Of a stretch of DNA of 64,000 nt, positions 22,901 through 30,028 are shown piece after piece (the first letter of the stretch is position 1; each line of letters starts with the position of its first letter). The DNA is from Leeuwenhoekiella sp. (lineage in GTDB: Bacteria > Bacteroidota > Bacteroidia > Flavobacteriales > Flavobacteriaceae). Below the pieces are notes generated by a model that saw only the letters and a list, made by a program, of their open reading frames with translations, searched no databases and had not been told where the DNA came from. Position numbers and translations under genes: made by a program. The stretch is from positions 1 through 64,000 of the forward strand of contig PAPI01000013.1 in assembly GCA_002708845.1 (NCBI GenBank). Reading direction: 5' to 3'.

Positions 22901-23306
22901 TATCTACAGTTTTCAGAAACTTCTGTAGCAACGGCCCGTCATCAGTAACTTCCAGATAGGGTAATAATTCTTTTTTAAGCGATTCTTTATAGGTAAACGG
23001 AAACTCTTCCACCGCCTCTTCCACAAAAAAATCAAAGGGATTTATCGTTTTCAAGTCGGCCAGGATTTCTACGTCAATAGACAACTCATCGGTCTTCTCC
23101 GGAAAAACAACCCGCGCCAAATAATTCCCGAAAGGATCCTGCTGCCAATTGAAGAAATGATTTTCTGGCTTTATCTTGAGCGAATAGGCTTCAATTGGCG
23201 TTCTGCTGTGTGGTGCAGGTCGTAATCTAAAAATATGCGGTGACAGCGAAATGCGCTTGTCGTATTTATATTTCGTTTTATGAGAAATAACGACTTTAAG
23301 AGCCAT
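19953..23306 (-). CDS. Transglutaminase-DUF2126 fusion (operon gene 1)
   Basis: This 1117-residue protein starts at ATG 23306. The N-terminal ~300 residues form a transglutaminase unit with triad Cys180 (GSCRDFAW), His229 (DLHAWAEV) and Asp245 (WIGLDSTSG). The rest is the large DUF2126 region, listed as a putative amidoligase and recognisable by LTMGGEPTFVSVDD, WKDESLMASF, GTGGGNHVTLGG, LGILELRGFDMPPHARM and a C-terminal beta domain ending near FVAHPGGRSYETYPVN. A Lys-rich linker sits near residues 570-590. There is no signal peptide. As first gene of the three-gene operon it supplies the second predicted amide-bond enzyme. Membership of the conserved operon is established by the neighbours; the chemistry is inferred. 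Confidence 0.9.
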   Translation of the reverse strand: MALKVVISHKTKYKYDKRISLSPHIFRLRPAPHSRTPIEAYSLKIKPENHFFNWQQDPFGNYLARVVFPEKTDELSIDVEILADLKTINPFDFFVEEAVEEFPFTYKESLKKELLPYLEVTDDGPLLQKFLKTVDTSKQKTIYFLIGINQHINQYLNYTVRMEPGVQTCEETLEKKLGSCRDFAWLLVQSLRHLGLAARFVSGYLVQLKSDEKALDGPSGPEEDFTDLHAWAEVYVPGAGWIGLDSTSGLLAGEGHIPLACTPSFESAAPVTGFSDPAETEFEFENSVTRIFESPRVTKPYTEDQWEAIDALGKKVEQELQDGDVRLTMGGEPTFVSVDDMESEQWNTEADGPEKRKLAEGLSNRLLHKFAPGGMFHHAQGKWYPGEPIPRWSIGIHWRKDGKPIWKDESLMASFTQEYDLPEGISKKFLQELAINLGIRLEYIMPAYEDVFYFMWEEGRLPVDVDPLDGDDTVTSVRNRLARILEQGLDKKIGHILPLANIQGKWVTSPWRFRRKHLFLIPGNSPVGLRLPLNSLIEEPDVPSQPIADPDLFDKRKPFGDYAEALEKRKASAKAKKGKTDYNADKKEKNPFARTALCAEVRDKKLYLFLPPLDNAETFLDLMASIEATAKQLNIPVLIEGYEPPRDYRLEVLKVTPDPGVIEVNVHPAKNWDELSKNTFTLYEEAKKSRLSTEKFMLDGKHTGTGGGNHVTLGGITPADSPLLRRPDLLRSLLTFWQHHPGLSYLFSGSFIGTTSQAPRIDEGRMENLYELEIAFSQIPEDEDVPFWLTDRLFRHLLTDITGNTHRAEFCIDKLYSPDSSSGRLGILELRGFDMPPHARMSLTQMLLVRTLVAWFWKEPYKHKLVRWGTRLHDKFLMEHYVKEDLKDVVTQLNAAGYEFKLDWFDPFFEFRFPLYGQVEVKDIQIELRSAIEPWNVLGEEMTGSGTSRYVDSSLERVQVKVTNFNQERYVVTCNGVKVQMSNTGVEGEYVAGVRYKAWQPWSALHPTIGVDTPLVFDIVDLWNERSVGGCTYFVAHPGGRSYETYPVNSLEAESRRINRFWEMGHTQGTITHSESETNPKLVGRTLKTNTVEKSFNFKEIPVNPEFPHLLDLRKKY

Positions 23307-23441
23307 AAAGGGACGGTTTTGGTTAGGGTTGTGCTATTTTATGAGCCTAACACAACCTCTACTAAGATAGGGTATCAAACCTAAAAAGCCGAAGCTTTGA
23401 TTAAAAACTGCGGCTATGGCTTCTATTTTTAGAAAATCGCT

Positions 23442-23468
23442 AATGAGATGGGTTTATAATATCTCATT
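23442..23468 (-). terminator. Possible terminator of the threonine aldolase gene
   Basis: AATGAGAT and ATCTCATT form a perfect 8-bp stem (extendable with one mismatch) with an 11-nt loop, 44 bases beyond the aldolase stop on the minus strand. A short T-run (TTTT) follows a few bases after the stem in that direction. The loop is long and the run weak, so this is tentative. Confidence 0.35.
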
Positions 23469-23511
23469 CGCTATCTAAACAGGTATTTAAATCGTTTTTT
23501 ACAAATAGATA

Positions 23512-24537
23512 TTACAGATCCTGAGACGAAAGCAAATCGAGCAAATGGGGGTGCATCGCATCGGTATAATCATAATGCGTTACCATACGCAGTTTGCCTT
23601 TACCCAAAGCACTGATAAAAATTTGCTTTTCCTTTAATTGCTGAATAAACTTCAGTTCATCAACTTCAGGTAACAATTTGAAAATCAGAATATTGGTTTC
23701 TACGGGCTCTACCAAAGCGACTTTAGGATGTGCAGCCAGAGCTGTACCCAGCTCCTGTGCTTTGCGGTGATCTTCTGCCATACGCTGCCAGTTGTGTTCT
23801 AAGGCGTAAAGGCCTGCGGCGGCCATAAAGCCTACCTGACGCATCCCACCACCTAAAACTTTACGCACGCGCATTGCCTTATCCATAAACTTTTGTTTTC
23901 CTACGAGTACAGAACCCATTGGGGCGCCTAATCCTTTTGATAAACATACCGAGATAGTATCAAAAACCTCCCCATAATCTTTCGGTGATTCATCAGTTGC
24001 TACCAGCGCGTTCCAAAGGCGGGCGCCATCAAGATGTAACCCCAGACCATGCTCATCGCAGACCTTTTTGATTTTGAGGATTTCCCTAAAGTCGTAACAC
24101 GCACCACCTCCTTTATTGGTGGTGTTCTCCAGACAAACCAGAGATGTTAAGGGACTGTGGTAAAAGTCGGGCGGATTGATATTTTCTTCAATCTGCTCGG
24201 CGGTTATCATACCGCGATGACCGTCTAAAAGCTTACACGAAACACCGCTATTAAACGAAACGCCGCCACCTTCGTAGTTGTACACGTGGGCATATTTATC
24301 TGCAATCAATTGTTCGCCGGGCTGGGTGTGAATTTTAATTGCAGCCTGATTGGTCATACTCCCCGTAGGAAAATACAAGGCTGCATCCATCCCAAAAAGG
24401 TGTGCAATATGCTCCTCGAGTTTATTAACCGTGGGATCTTCTTTATATACGTCATCCCCTACTTCAGCCTGCATCATCGCCTGCAACATTTCGGGGGTTG
24501 GTTTGGTAAGCGTATCGCTTCTTAAATCTATAATCAT
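23512..24537 (-). CDS. Low-specificity L-threonine aldolase
   Basis: This is a 341-residue PLP enzyme. The ATG at 24537 is chosen (MIIDLRSDTLTKPTPEML) over an in-frame TTG four codons upstream, and an AAAGAG element sits just before this ATG. Family marks are DLRSDTLTKP, VGDDVYKEDPTVNKLEE, LENTTNKGGG, LHLDGARLWNA and the PLP-Lys region SVCLSKGLGAPMGSVL. It cleaves L-threonine and allo-threonine to glycine and acetaldehyde. It follows the type III PKS cluster on the same strand after a 61-base gap, so read-through co-expression is possible, but the enzyme is common in primary metabolism and may be unrelated to the cluster. Confidence 0.93.
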   Translation of the reverse strand: MIIDLRSDTLTKPTPEMLQAMMQAEVGDDVYKEDPTVNKLEEHIAHLFGMDAALYFPTGSMTNQAAIKIHTQPGEQLIADKYAHVYNYEGGGVSFNSGVSCKLLDGHRGMITAEQIEENINPPDFYHSPLTSLVCLENTTNKGGGACYDFREILKIKKVCDEHGLGLHLDGARLWNALVATDESPKDYGEVFDTISVCLSKGLGAPMGSVLVGKQKFMDKAMRVRKVLGGGMRQVGFMAAAGLYALEHNWQRMAEDHRKAQELGTALAAHPKVALVEPVETNILIFKLLPEVDELKFIQQLKEKQIFISALGKGKLRMVTHYDYTDAMHPHLLDLLSSQDL

Positions 24538-24554
24538 AAACTCTTTCAAATTCT

Positions 24555-24584
24555 AAACGGTTTTATAACTAATATAAGCCGTTT
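24555..24584 (-). terminator. Hairpin between the SDR and threonine aldolase genes
   Basis: AAACGG and CCGTTT, with partly pairing TTATA/TATAA inside, form an imperfect stem in the 61-base gap. The T-run on the minus strand is poor (TTTAGAATTTG). It could attenuate transcription at the end of the PKS cluster. Confidence 0.3.
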
Positions 24585-24598
24585 TATGTTGTCTTTCT

Positions 24599-25408
24599 TT
24601 ATCTCAAATGCTCTCCGCCGTCCACAGGAATTACGGCTCCATTAATCCAGTTGGCTTCTGGTTTGGTTAGCAGGTAAACAGCATTGGCCACGTCTTCGAC
24701 CGTTGTTAGTCTCTTGTTGGGGTTGCGGGTCATAGCCTGCTCAATTAAAAGATCGCTTCCCGGTATCAACCGAAGGCTTTCGGTATTAGTAACTCCTGCC
24801 TGAATACAGTTTGCAGTAATTTTCAAGGGCGCCAGTTCAAAAGCAAGGCTGCGTATAATAGCTTCGAGTGCGGCTTTTGCCGCCGATACCGCAGCATAAT
24901 TGGGCAACGGCTTGGTACTGCCCTCGCTGGTAAAGGCTATTATTTTACCGTGTTGTGCAAATAATTTCGCATTCGCGAAAGCGCTTGCCCAGTCATACAG
25001 GCTCACCGCCATGGCTTCCGCAGTAAGCATAAAATCTTTACCGCTTAGCGTGGCTTCGGAAGAATCTTCGGAATAAATGGGTTTCAAATTTCCTTTCGCG
25101 ATACTATGCAGCATCAATTGAAGGTGACCTTTTTTCGTCTTAAAAAAGTCAATCAACTTCTGAATGGTTTCAATACTTAAAGCATCGGTATTAAACTCAG
25201 CCACTTCTACGCCAAAGGCACGCATCGTTTCCAGTTCGTTTTCAAAATCACCCAATTTGCTACGCCGGGTGCGGTGCACGATACAGATATTAAGTCCCTT
25301 TTGAGCCAGTTTTTTTGCCGAAGCAAGCCCCAGACCGCTACTACCTCCTAAAATCAGGGCCCAGACATTTTGGTCAGGGTGCGTATTAAATTCAAATGCT
25401 GTTACCAT
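24599..25408 (-). CDS. SDR-family oxidoreductase, enoyl-ACP-reductase-like (PKS cluster)
   Basis: This 269-residue Rossmann protein has the cofactor motif LGGSSGLGLASAKKL, then HRTRRS, suggesting NADP(H) preference, the active-site stretch YAAVSAAKAALEAIIRSLA and the C-terminal VYLLTKPEANWINGAVIPVDGG. MLHSIAKGNLKP recalls the enoyl-ACP reductase branch (FabL/FabI-like) of the SDR family. It overlaps the end of the PKS gene by 7 bases, so it is coupled to it. In the cluster it could reduce a polyketide or fatty-acyl intermediate, for example during starter-chain supply. The precise substrate is unknown. Confidence 0.87.
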   Translation of the reverse strand: MVTAFEFNTHPDQNVWALILGGSSGLGLASAKKLAQKGLNICIVHRTRRSKLGDFENELETMRAFGVEVAEFNTDALSIETIQKLIDFFKTKKGHLQLMLHSIAKGNLKPIYSEDSSEATLSGKDFMLTAEAMAVSLYDWASAFANAKLFAQHGKIIAFTSEGSTKPLPNYAAVSAAKAALEAIIRSLAFELAPLKITANCIQAGVTNTESLRLIPGSDLLIEQAMTRNPNKRLTTVEDVANAVYLLTKPEANWINGAVIPVDGGEHLR

Positions 25409-26499
25409 TGTATTAAAATGCGTTGTGCTGAAAATCCGGGACCAAAACTAAGCATCAGTCCGTAATCTCCGGCAAGAATTTTTCGGTTTAGGAAGCGCTC
25501 CAAAACATACAACACCGTAACGCTGCTCATATTGCCATACAGGCGTAAAACTTCTTTGGTGTCATCAATATTTTTACCCCGCTCGCCAAAAAGCTCTTCT
25601 ACCGTTTGTACAATTTTTTTCCCTCCGGGATGAAAAACCAAATGATTCACGGCATCAATGTCAATATTATTTTTTGCTAAAAACGGATCGATTATTTGCG
25701 GAAAATGACTCGCTATAGTTTCGGGTACCGAAGGGTCTAAAATCATCTTCAGACCTGTATTGGTGAGTTTAAAACCCATCATATGCTCGGCTTCAAAAAA
25801 GTGATACATCCCCGTATCAATCACTTTTGGCCCCTCGTCTTCCTCTTTTGAGGAAAGCAAAACACAAGCGCCGCCATCGCCAAAAATCGCTGCGCTCACC
25901 ACATTAGCCATCGAGTAATCATTGAGCTGAAAGGTAGCCGTTGGACTTTCTACCGCGATAACCGCAGCGCGCTTTCCGGGATTGGCCTTGAGAAAATCGT
26001 TGGCATATAAAATCCCTGAAATCCCAGCTGCACAGCCCATTTCAGTAACTGGCAAACGGGTGATATCCTGTCGTAAATGGAGCTTATTGATGAGATAGGC
26101 ATCTAGTGATGGGATCATAATACCCGTGCAACTTACGGTAATGATGTAGTCGAGGCTTTGAGCATCCCAACCGCTTTTTTGCAAGGCATCAGTCAACGCC
26201 TGCTCGCCGAGTTTGATCACCTCACGGGTGTAAATATCATTCTTATCTTCAAAAGAAGTAGCGGTAAACACCTCTTCGGGTGCCATAATACTGTAGCGTT
26301 TATCTACCGCAGCATTGCCGAATATTTTTTTGACCTTGCGGCGAAAACGTTCGTCCTGCCCTTCAAGCCAAAGATCTACAAGAGGTAAAATTTCATGTGT
26401 TTCCCGGTGATAAGGCGGAATAGCTTTAGCTACCTCACAAATTTTTACCGGATTTTTAATTGATTCGGGGGAATTCAATGCTGTTTTTCTAATATCCAT
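25402..26499 (-). CDS. Type III polyketide synthase (chalcone/stilbene synthase family)
   Basis: This protein has 365 residues from the ATG at 26499; an upstream TTG would add 8 residues. The full catalytic triad is present: Cys156 (EMGCAAGIS), His290 (VFHPGGKK) and Asn323 (YGNMSSVT). The closing GFGPG-like loop appears as SFGPGFSAQ. Such homodimers condense malonyl-CoA units on an acyl-CoA starter in the cytosol; bacterial relatives make alkylpyrones, alkylresorcinols or small aromatic polyketides. The gene overlaps the upstream methyltransferase by 25 bases and the downstream SDR by 7. Methyltransferase plus flavoprotein plus PKS recalls the Streptomyces srs phenolic-lipid operon by function, though its methyltransferase has a different fold. 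The product here is unknown. Confidence 0.93.
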   Translation of the reverse strand: MDIRKTALNSPESIKNPVKICEVAKAIPPYHRETHEILPLVDLWLEGQDERFRRKVKKIFGNAAVDKRYSIMAPEEVFTATSFEDKNDIYTREVIKLGEQALTDALQKSGWDAQSLDYIITVSCTGIMIPSLDAYLINKLHLRQDITRLPVTEMGCAAGISGILYANDFLKANPGKRAAVIAVESPTATFQLNDYSMANVVSAAIFGDGGACVLLSSKEEDEGPKVIDTGMYHFFEAEHMMGFKLTNTGLKMILDPSVPETIASHFPQIIDPFLAKNNIDIDAVNHLVFHPGGKKIVQTVEELFGERGKNIDDTKEVLRLYGNMSSVTVLYVLERFLNRKILAGDYGLMLSFGPGFSAQRILIQW

Positions 26500-27176
26500 A
26501 AATAGCGAAAAGCCCAGCACCAACTCAACTGGTAGCGGTTTACCGGAAGCTTTTTTGTGAAAGTTACTAATTCCTTTTTTGTAAATGCGCGTTTGATGGA
26601 GATCAAGCCGTCGTAACGTGCGATGTAGCTGCGCATAAAAACCCTGCTAAAGGCCTTAAAAAGCACGTAGGCCAGCCGGTTGCGCTGCAAATCATTAATA
26701 ACAACTCCCAGTCTGGCAAGCTGTAAAAACTGATTTAAAAATTTATCGATTTCAGCATTGGTAAAATGATGCATTGTGAGTACCGAAAGAATGATATCGC
26801 ACGAAAAGCTATGGGTATCCAACTTTAGAATATCCTGAACCTCAAATTGAATCTCAGGATAATCAGCTGATTTTTCACGAGCCAACGCAATACTTTTCGG
26901 ATTAAGATCATAACCCAACAGATTTACCGAAATATCCTTTTTGCGACAATAGCTCGCCACGGTTCGAAGTGTTGCCCCATCGCCACAACCCATATCGGCA
27001 ATAACATACTGATCCTGTGGAAATTTTTTAAAGAAATAATCAAGGCCGCGGGTGGTAACTTGATTACCTCCCAAAATACGATTTACCAGAGTCACCTCAT
27101 CTAGAGCCTGTTGCAGAGCAACCGCATCAAGTGAAGGATCATCCATCAACTCGGGAAGAAGACTTCGTTGTTTCAA
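26475..27176 (-). CDS. Class I SAM-dependent methyltransferase (PKS cluster)
   Basis: This 233-residue protein contains the SAM-binding motif I VIADMGCGDGATLRTVA, the acidic loop GYDLNPKSIALAREK, FEVQDILKL and the post-motif LSVLTMHHF, like UbiE/Coq5-type enzymes. The C-terminal third is basic and aromatic-rich (RNRLAYVLFKAFSRVFMRSYIARYDG), which fits an amphipathic or membrane-facing substrate. The start is TTG, overlapping the stop of the FAD oxidoreductase (TTGA), so translation is coupled. It is expected to methylate the polyketide or phenolic lipid made by the PKS. The target atom (O or C) cannot be told. Confidence 0.88.
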   Translation of the reverse strand: MKQRSLLPELMDDPSLDAVALQQALDEVTLVNRILGGNQVTTRGLDYFFKKFPQDQYVIADMGCGDGATLRTVASYCRKKDISVNLLGYDLNPKSIALAREKSADYPEIQFEVQDILKLDTHSFSCDIILSVLTMHHFTNAEIDKFLNQFLQLARLGVVINDLQRNRLAYVLFKAFSRVFMRSYIARYDGLISIKRAFTKKELVTFTKKLPVNRYQLSWCWAFRYLWILEKQH

Positions 27177-28321
27177 ACTTCTAAAGGTTTACCGTGGGTT
27201 AAACTGATGATTTTGCGCAAAACTCCAGGCATAAGCCGTAAGCTCTTTATACCCAGATTGGTGGCTGTCTCGTTTTGTAATACTCGTTGTAAAACACGTC
27301 CCGCTTGCAAACGGCTAGAAAATGCACTTTGCCAGTTGTTGGTATAAGTCTTCTCGAGCCATTCTCTGGATTGGGATTGAGTAGCATAAGCTGTAATACT
27401 TTCAGAAAGGATTTTAGCCGAATGTACAGCCATGGCCATCCCATTACCGCAAAGCGGATGAATGAGTCCCGCGCTATCGCCACACATTAAAATGTGATTG
27501 TTTATTAATTCTTTAGGCTGAAAGGAGATTTGACTGATACTGAGCGGTTTTTCAAACAAAGGCTGCGCCTCATCAAAAAATGACTTCAGGTATGGATTTT
27601 TATTCAAAACCACTTCCTGAAAACCTTTCAGATTACCTGATGATTTAAAAGCATCGAGGTGAGTCAAATAGCAGACATTCACTCGTTCCTTTTCCACTTT
27701 TGAAATACCACAATAGCCGCCATTAAAGGCGTGGAGACTTACTCGATTTACGGGAACGTCTGCCTTGTAGTGGGCTTTTATCCCCATCCACGGAGTCTTG
27801 TTGCTGAAGAATTTTCGCGAAAGCGCAGCGTCTAATACCGAGCGTTTACCAAAACTACCTATAACCAGATCGCTCGAAAATTGCTTTCCGGAACGGCAAT
27901 AAATCTCAAAAGCATCGTTCTCAAATTGAATTCGCTCAACGGTATCCTGCGTCCACAAACCACCTTTTTCCCGAACTAACTGAGCCAGCCTAAAGTCTAA
28001 ATTATAACGACTTATACCAAAACCACCCAGTGGCAATCCAGTTTTAAGCGATTTTCCGGAAAAGGAGGTAAGTTCAAACTCCTCAATTTTCACAGCGCTC
28101 CAATCAAAAGGATCTATGGAAAGTGAATTCCAGTAAGGCAAAATTTCATTAGAGATATATTCGCCGCATACTTTATGCTTGGGATAGTCGTCTTTTTCAA
28201 AAATCTGCACCTGAAAACCTTCGCGAAGCAAATGTATAGCTGCGGTCAATCCGGAAAGACCCGCACCTACTACGGCGATGTTTAAATTCTTTTTCAATGC
28301 AGGCTCAAGATAATCATTCAA
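27173..28321 (-). CDS. FAD-dependent oxidoreductase, geranylgeranyl-reductase/hydroxylase-like (PKS cluster)
   Basis: This protein has 382 residues. The Rossmann dinucleotide motif is NIAVVGAGLSGLTAAIHLL with Glu at the end of strand 2 (QIFEKDDYPKHKVCGEYIS), the second FAD motif is LMCGDSAGLIHPLCGNGMAMA, and GFGISRYNLDFRLAQL is typical of the flavin monooxygenase/GGR superfamily. No ATG fits; both possible starts are TTG (28321, or 28297, which would give MKKNLNIAVVGAG). It is the first gene of the PKS cluster and the next gene overlaps its stop. Likely roles are hydroxylation or oxidation of an aromatic polyketide, or reduction of a lipid chain. Family assignment is firm; reaction is inferred. 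Confidence 0.87.
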   Translation of the reverse strand: MNDYLEPALKKNLNIAVVGAGLSGLTAAIHLLREGFQVQIFEKDDYPKHKVCGEYISNEILPYWNSLSIDPFDWSAVKIEEFELTSFSGKSLKTGLPLGGFGISRYNLDFRLAQLVREKGGLWTQDTVERIQFENDAFEIYCRSGKQFSSDLVIGSFGKRSVLDAALSRKFFSNKTPWMGIKAHYKADVPVNRVSLHAFNGGYCGISKVEKERVNVCYLTHLDAFKSSGNLKGFQEVVLNKNPYLKSFFDEAQPLFEKPLSISQISFQPKELINNHILMCGDSAGLIHPLCGNGMAMAVHSAKILSESITAYATQSQSREWLEKTYTNNWQSAFSSRLQAGRVLQRVLQNETATNLGIKSLRLMPGVLRKIISLTHGKPLEV

Positions 28322-28370
28322 TTAGTTTTTAAACTCTAATTTATGACTGAAACGCAATTTTAAAATGCAC

Positions 28371-28412
28371 AAAAAAAATAAACCTCCTGACAGTTAAAAC
28401 TGCCAGGAGGTT
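28371..28412 (-). terminator. Intrinsic terminator of the OmpA-family gene
   Basis: A 13-bp stem with one A-C mismatch (AACCTCCTGACAG pairing with CTGCCAGGAGGTT) and a TTAAAA loop is followed on the minus strand by TTTATTTTTTTT. It lies 33 bases after the OmpA-like stop codon, in the gap before the FAD oxidoreductase gene. Confidence 0.88.
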
Positions 28413-28444
28413 TTCTAAAATCCTGTCAAAAGGAAATTAAATTA

Positions 28445-29149
28445 TTATTGACCTTCGCCTGCTTGTTGCTTTGCCTCATTTACCATTTCCTGATTAGGAA
28501 CGATGGCAAGTGTTACACGACGGTTTTTAGAACGTCCTTCAGCAGTCTCGTTGGTGTATTTAGGTTGTTCTTCACCGTACCACTGAGTTGTGAATCTTCC
28601 GGAAGCGATACCCTGACCAACTAAGTAATTAGTAACAGCCTGAGCACGGTTTTTAGAAAGTGTCATATTATAAGATGCTGAACCAGTACTATCTGTATGA
28701 CCTACTACAAGAACATTTGTTTGTGGGTATTCAGTCATTACTTTAGCAAGACCATTAAGGGTTTCCTGAGAAGCAGCGTTGATATTGTACTGATTTGTGG
28801 CAAAATATACCCCGCTGTTTTCGTCAAAATTAACCACGATACCGTCGTCAATTCGTTCTACTTCAGCACCTGGAATTTCCTGCTCAATGCGCTTGGCTTG
28901 TTCGTCCATACGCTTACCAATCACATTACCTGCAGCACCACCTACAACACCACCTATTACAGCTCCTAATGCTCCACCATCACCTTTAGTACCTACATTG
29001 TTACCGATTACGGCACCAATTATTGCACCTCCAGCAGCACCAATCGCAGTACCTTTTTGTTGGCTATTTGCATTACGCGTCGCCTCGCAAGAGGTTAACA
29101 TCGTTAAGGCTACTGCTACAACAGCAGCTTGTTTCAATATAGATTTCAT
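28445..29149 (-). CDS. OmpA-family lipoprotein with glycine-zipper region
   Basis: This 234-residue protein has a lipoprotein signal ending MLTSC. Residues 35-80 are a glycine-zipper stretch (GTAIGAAGGAIIGAVIG and similar), which can span or tether to membrane. The C-terminal OmpA domain (about 105-225) carries the peptidoglycan-binding signature NVLVVGHTDSTGSASYNMTLSKNRAQAV and the closing GRSKNRRVTLAI. The arrangement resembles YiaD-like proteins that link outer membrane to cell wall. It follows a lipocalin-like lipoprotein gene on the same strand with a 53-base gap; that pairing may form a small envelope operon. A strong terminator follows. Confidence 0.93.
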   Translation of the reverse strand: MKSILKQAAVVAVALTMLTSCEATRNANSQQKGTAIGAAGGAIIGAVIGNNVGTKGDGGALGAVIGGVVGGAAGNVIGKRMDEQAKRIEQEIPGAEVERIDDGIVVNFDENSGVYFATNQYNINAASQETLNGLAKVMTEYPQTNVLVVGHTDSTGSASYNMTLSKNRAQAVTNYLVGQGIASGRFTTQWYGEEQPKYTNETAEGRSKNRRVTLAIVPNQEMVNEAKQQAGEGQ

Positions 29150-29202
29150 AAATTTTAGTATTAATTAAAAATTAGGGGTAAATACCCGACTGAATAGTTT
29201 TC

Positions 29203-29688
29203 TTATTCAGATATTTTAGAAAAATTCATTACAATCTTGAAAGGCTTTCCATCAACCTGTACGGTCTGAGTAAATGTTAATTCGTTTTCAGACAGGTAAT
29301 TGATGTTTAATCTAAAACCTGCATCATTCATTATTGAATTCATTTTCTCATCTGTAGGTTTCAACAAAATGTCATAAGATATGGCACTTTCCTGATCTGG
29401 AATACTCCAAACAAAGTAACGTTTCCCGGGATTACAGCTAGTACCGGTAACTTCATAGTTTCCAAAATTGTTATTTGGAATAAACCTCCAAGTACTTCCT
29501 ACCATACACTCTGACGAAACGTCCCCAAAGAGCGTTACATCATAGATTCCGGTAGCATTATTATAATTGATGTTGTCTAAATTCCAGTAACCTTTTAAAG
29601 TTTTACGGGATTCTTTTACAACTTTACTAGTACCACCACAAGAAACCAGAAATACACTCAAGATTAAAATGCTGATTACTTTTCTCAT
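29203..29688 (-). CDS. Lipocalin-like lipoprotein
   Basis: This 161-residue protein has a lipoprotein signal (ILILSVFLVSCGG). The mature part begins with the lipocalin-like GYWNLDNINYNN and has a run of beta strands ending in LTFTQTVQVDGKPFKIVMNFSKI; two cysteines near residues 61 and 83 could form a disulfide. It resembles the short lipocalin-like proteins common in flavobacteria, of unknown ligand. The gene precedes the OmpA-family lipoprotein and is probably co-transcribed with it. Confidence 0.75.
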   Translation of the reverse strand: MRKVISILILSVFLVSCGGTSKVVKESRKTLKGYWNLDNINYNNATGIYDVTLFGDVSSECMVGSTWRFIPNNNFGNYEVTGTSCNPGKRYFVWSIPDQESAISYDILLKPTDEKMNSIMNDAGFRLNINYLSENELTFTQTVQVDGKPFKIVMNFSKISE

Positions 29689-29714
29689 AAGTTTAGGGTT
29701 TAATTCTCGGTATT

Positions 29715-29873
29715 CTATCTAAATAATCTAGCTAATAAGCTGATTAAGAAAAGAACGATGAAAATGAAGAATAAGATTTTAGCTATTGATTCTGCGCCAG
29801 AAGCAATTCCACCAAATCCAAATATCGCAGCTACAATTGCGATGATAATAAATATAACTGTCCACTTAAGCAT
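29715..29873 (-). CDS. DUF1328 (YtjA-like) small membrane protein, 52 aa
   Basis: This short ORF was read directly from the minus strand: ATG at 29873-29871 and TAG at 29717-29715. The product starts [22 protein letters not shown], continues [18 protein letters not shown] and ends LLARLFR. It has two hydrophobic helices separated by a small Gly/Ala-rich turn, which is the DUF1328/YtjA pattern nearly end to end. These inner-membrane peptides are widespread, often stress-induced in proteobacteria, and have no known biochemical role. It has its own 155-base upstream gap containing a long inverted repeat and lies 26 bases upstream of the lipocalin-like gene. Confidence 0.9.
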   Translation of the reverse strand: MLKWTVIFIIIAIVAAIFGFGGIASGAESIAKILFFIFIVLFLISLLARLFR

Positions 29874-29878
29874 AATTG

Positions 29879-30014
29879 AAAATTTTATTGGTTAGTAATG
29901 GGTCAAAAATAAAATGGAAAACGAGTTGCAGACTAATTATTAATAGTGTTTAACTCGCTGCTGTTAAAATGCGTTAACAAAAGAATCCTCAGACTAACAA
30001 ACCAATAAAATTTT
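29879..30014. repeat. 15-bp perfect inverted repeat framing a 106-nt segment
   Basis: AAAATTTTATTGGTT (29879-29893) and AACCAATAAAATTTT (30000-30014) are exact reverse complements. Next to them GTTAGT and ACTAAC can extend pairing if a 4-nt bulge is allowed. Inside, CGAGTT (29932-29937) and AACTCG (29952-29957) form a smaller inverted repeat. The segment lies between the E1 fusion stop and the DUF1328 start, both on the minus strand. It could be a structured leader or a terminator region. No T-rich tail in the right place marks it as a standard terminator. Confidence 0.5.
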
Positions 30015-30028
30015 AACATTTAGGATTT

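Noticed and set aside
16486-23306. Foreign (horizontally acquired) origin of the ATP-grasp/transglutaminase operon
   Set aside because: Codon use and base composition look like the flanking genes by eye, and there are no mobile-element borders. The operon is also widespread in bacteria.
28797-29168. Plus-strand frame of 123 codons opposite the OmpA-family gene
   Set aside because: The Pro/Thr/Ala-rich product is the reverse complement of the glycine-zipper codons of a clear OmpA lipoprotein.
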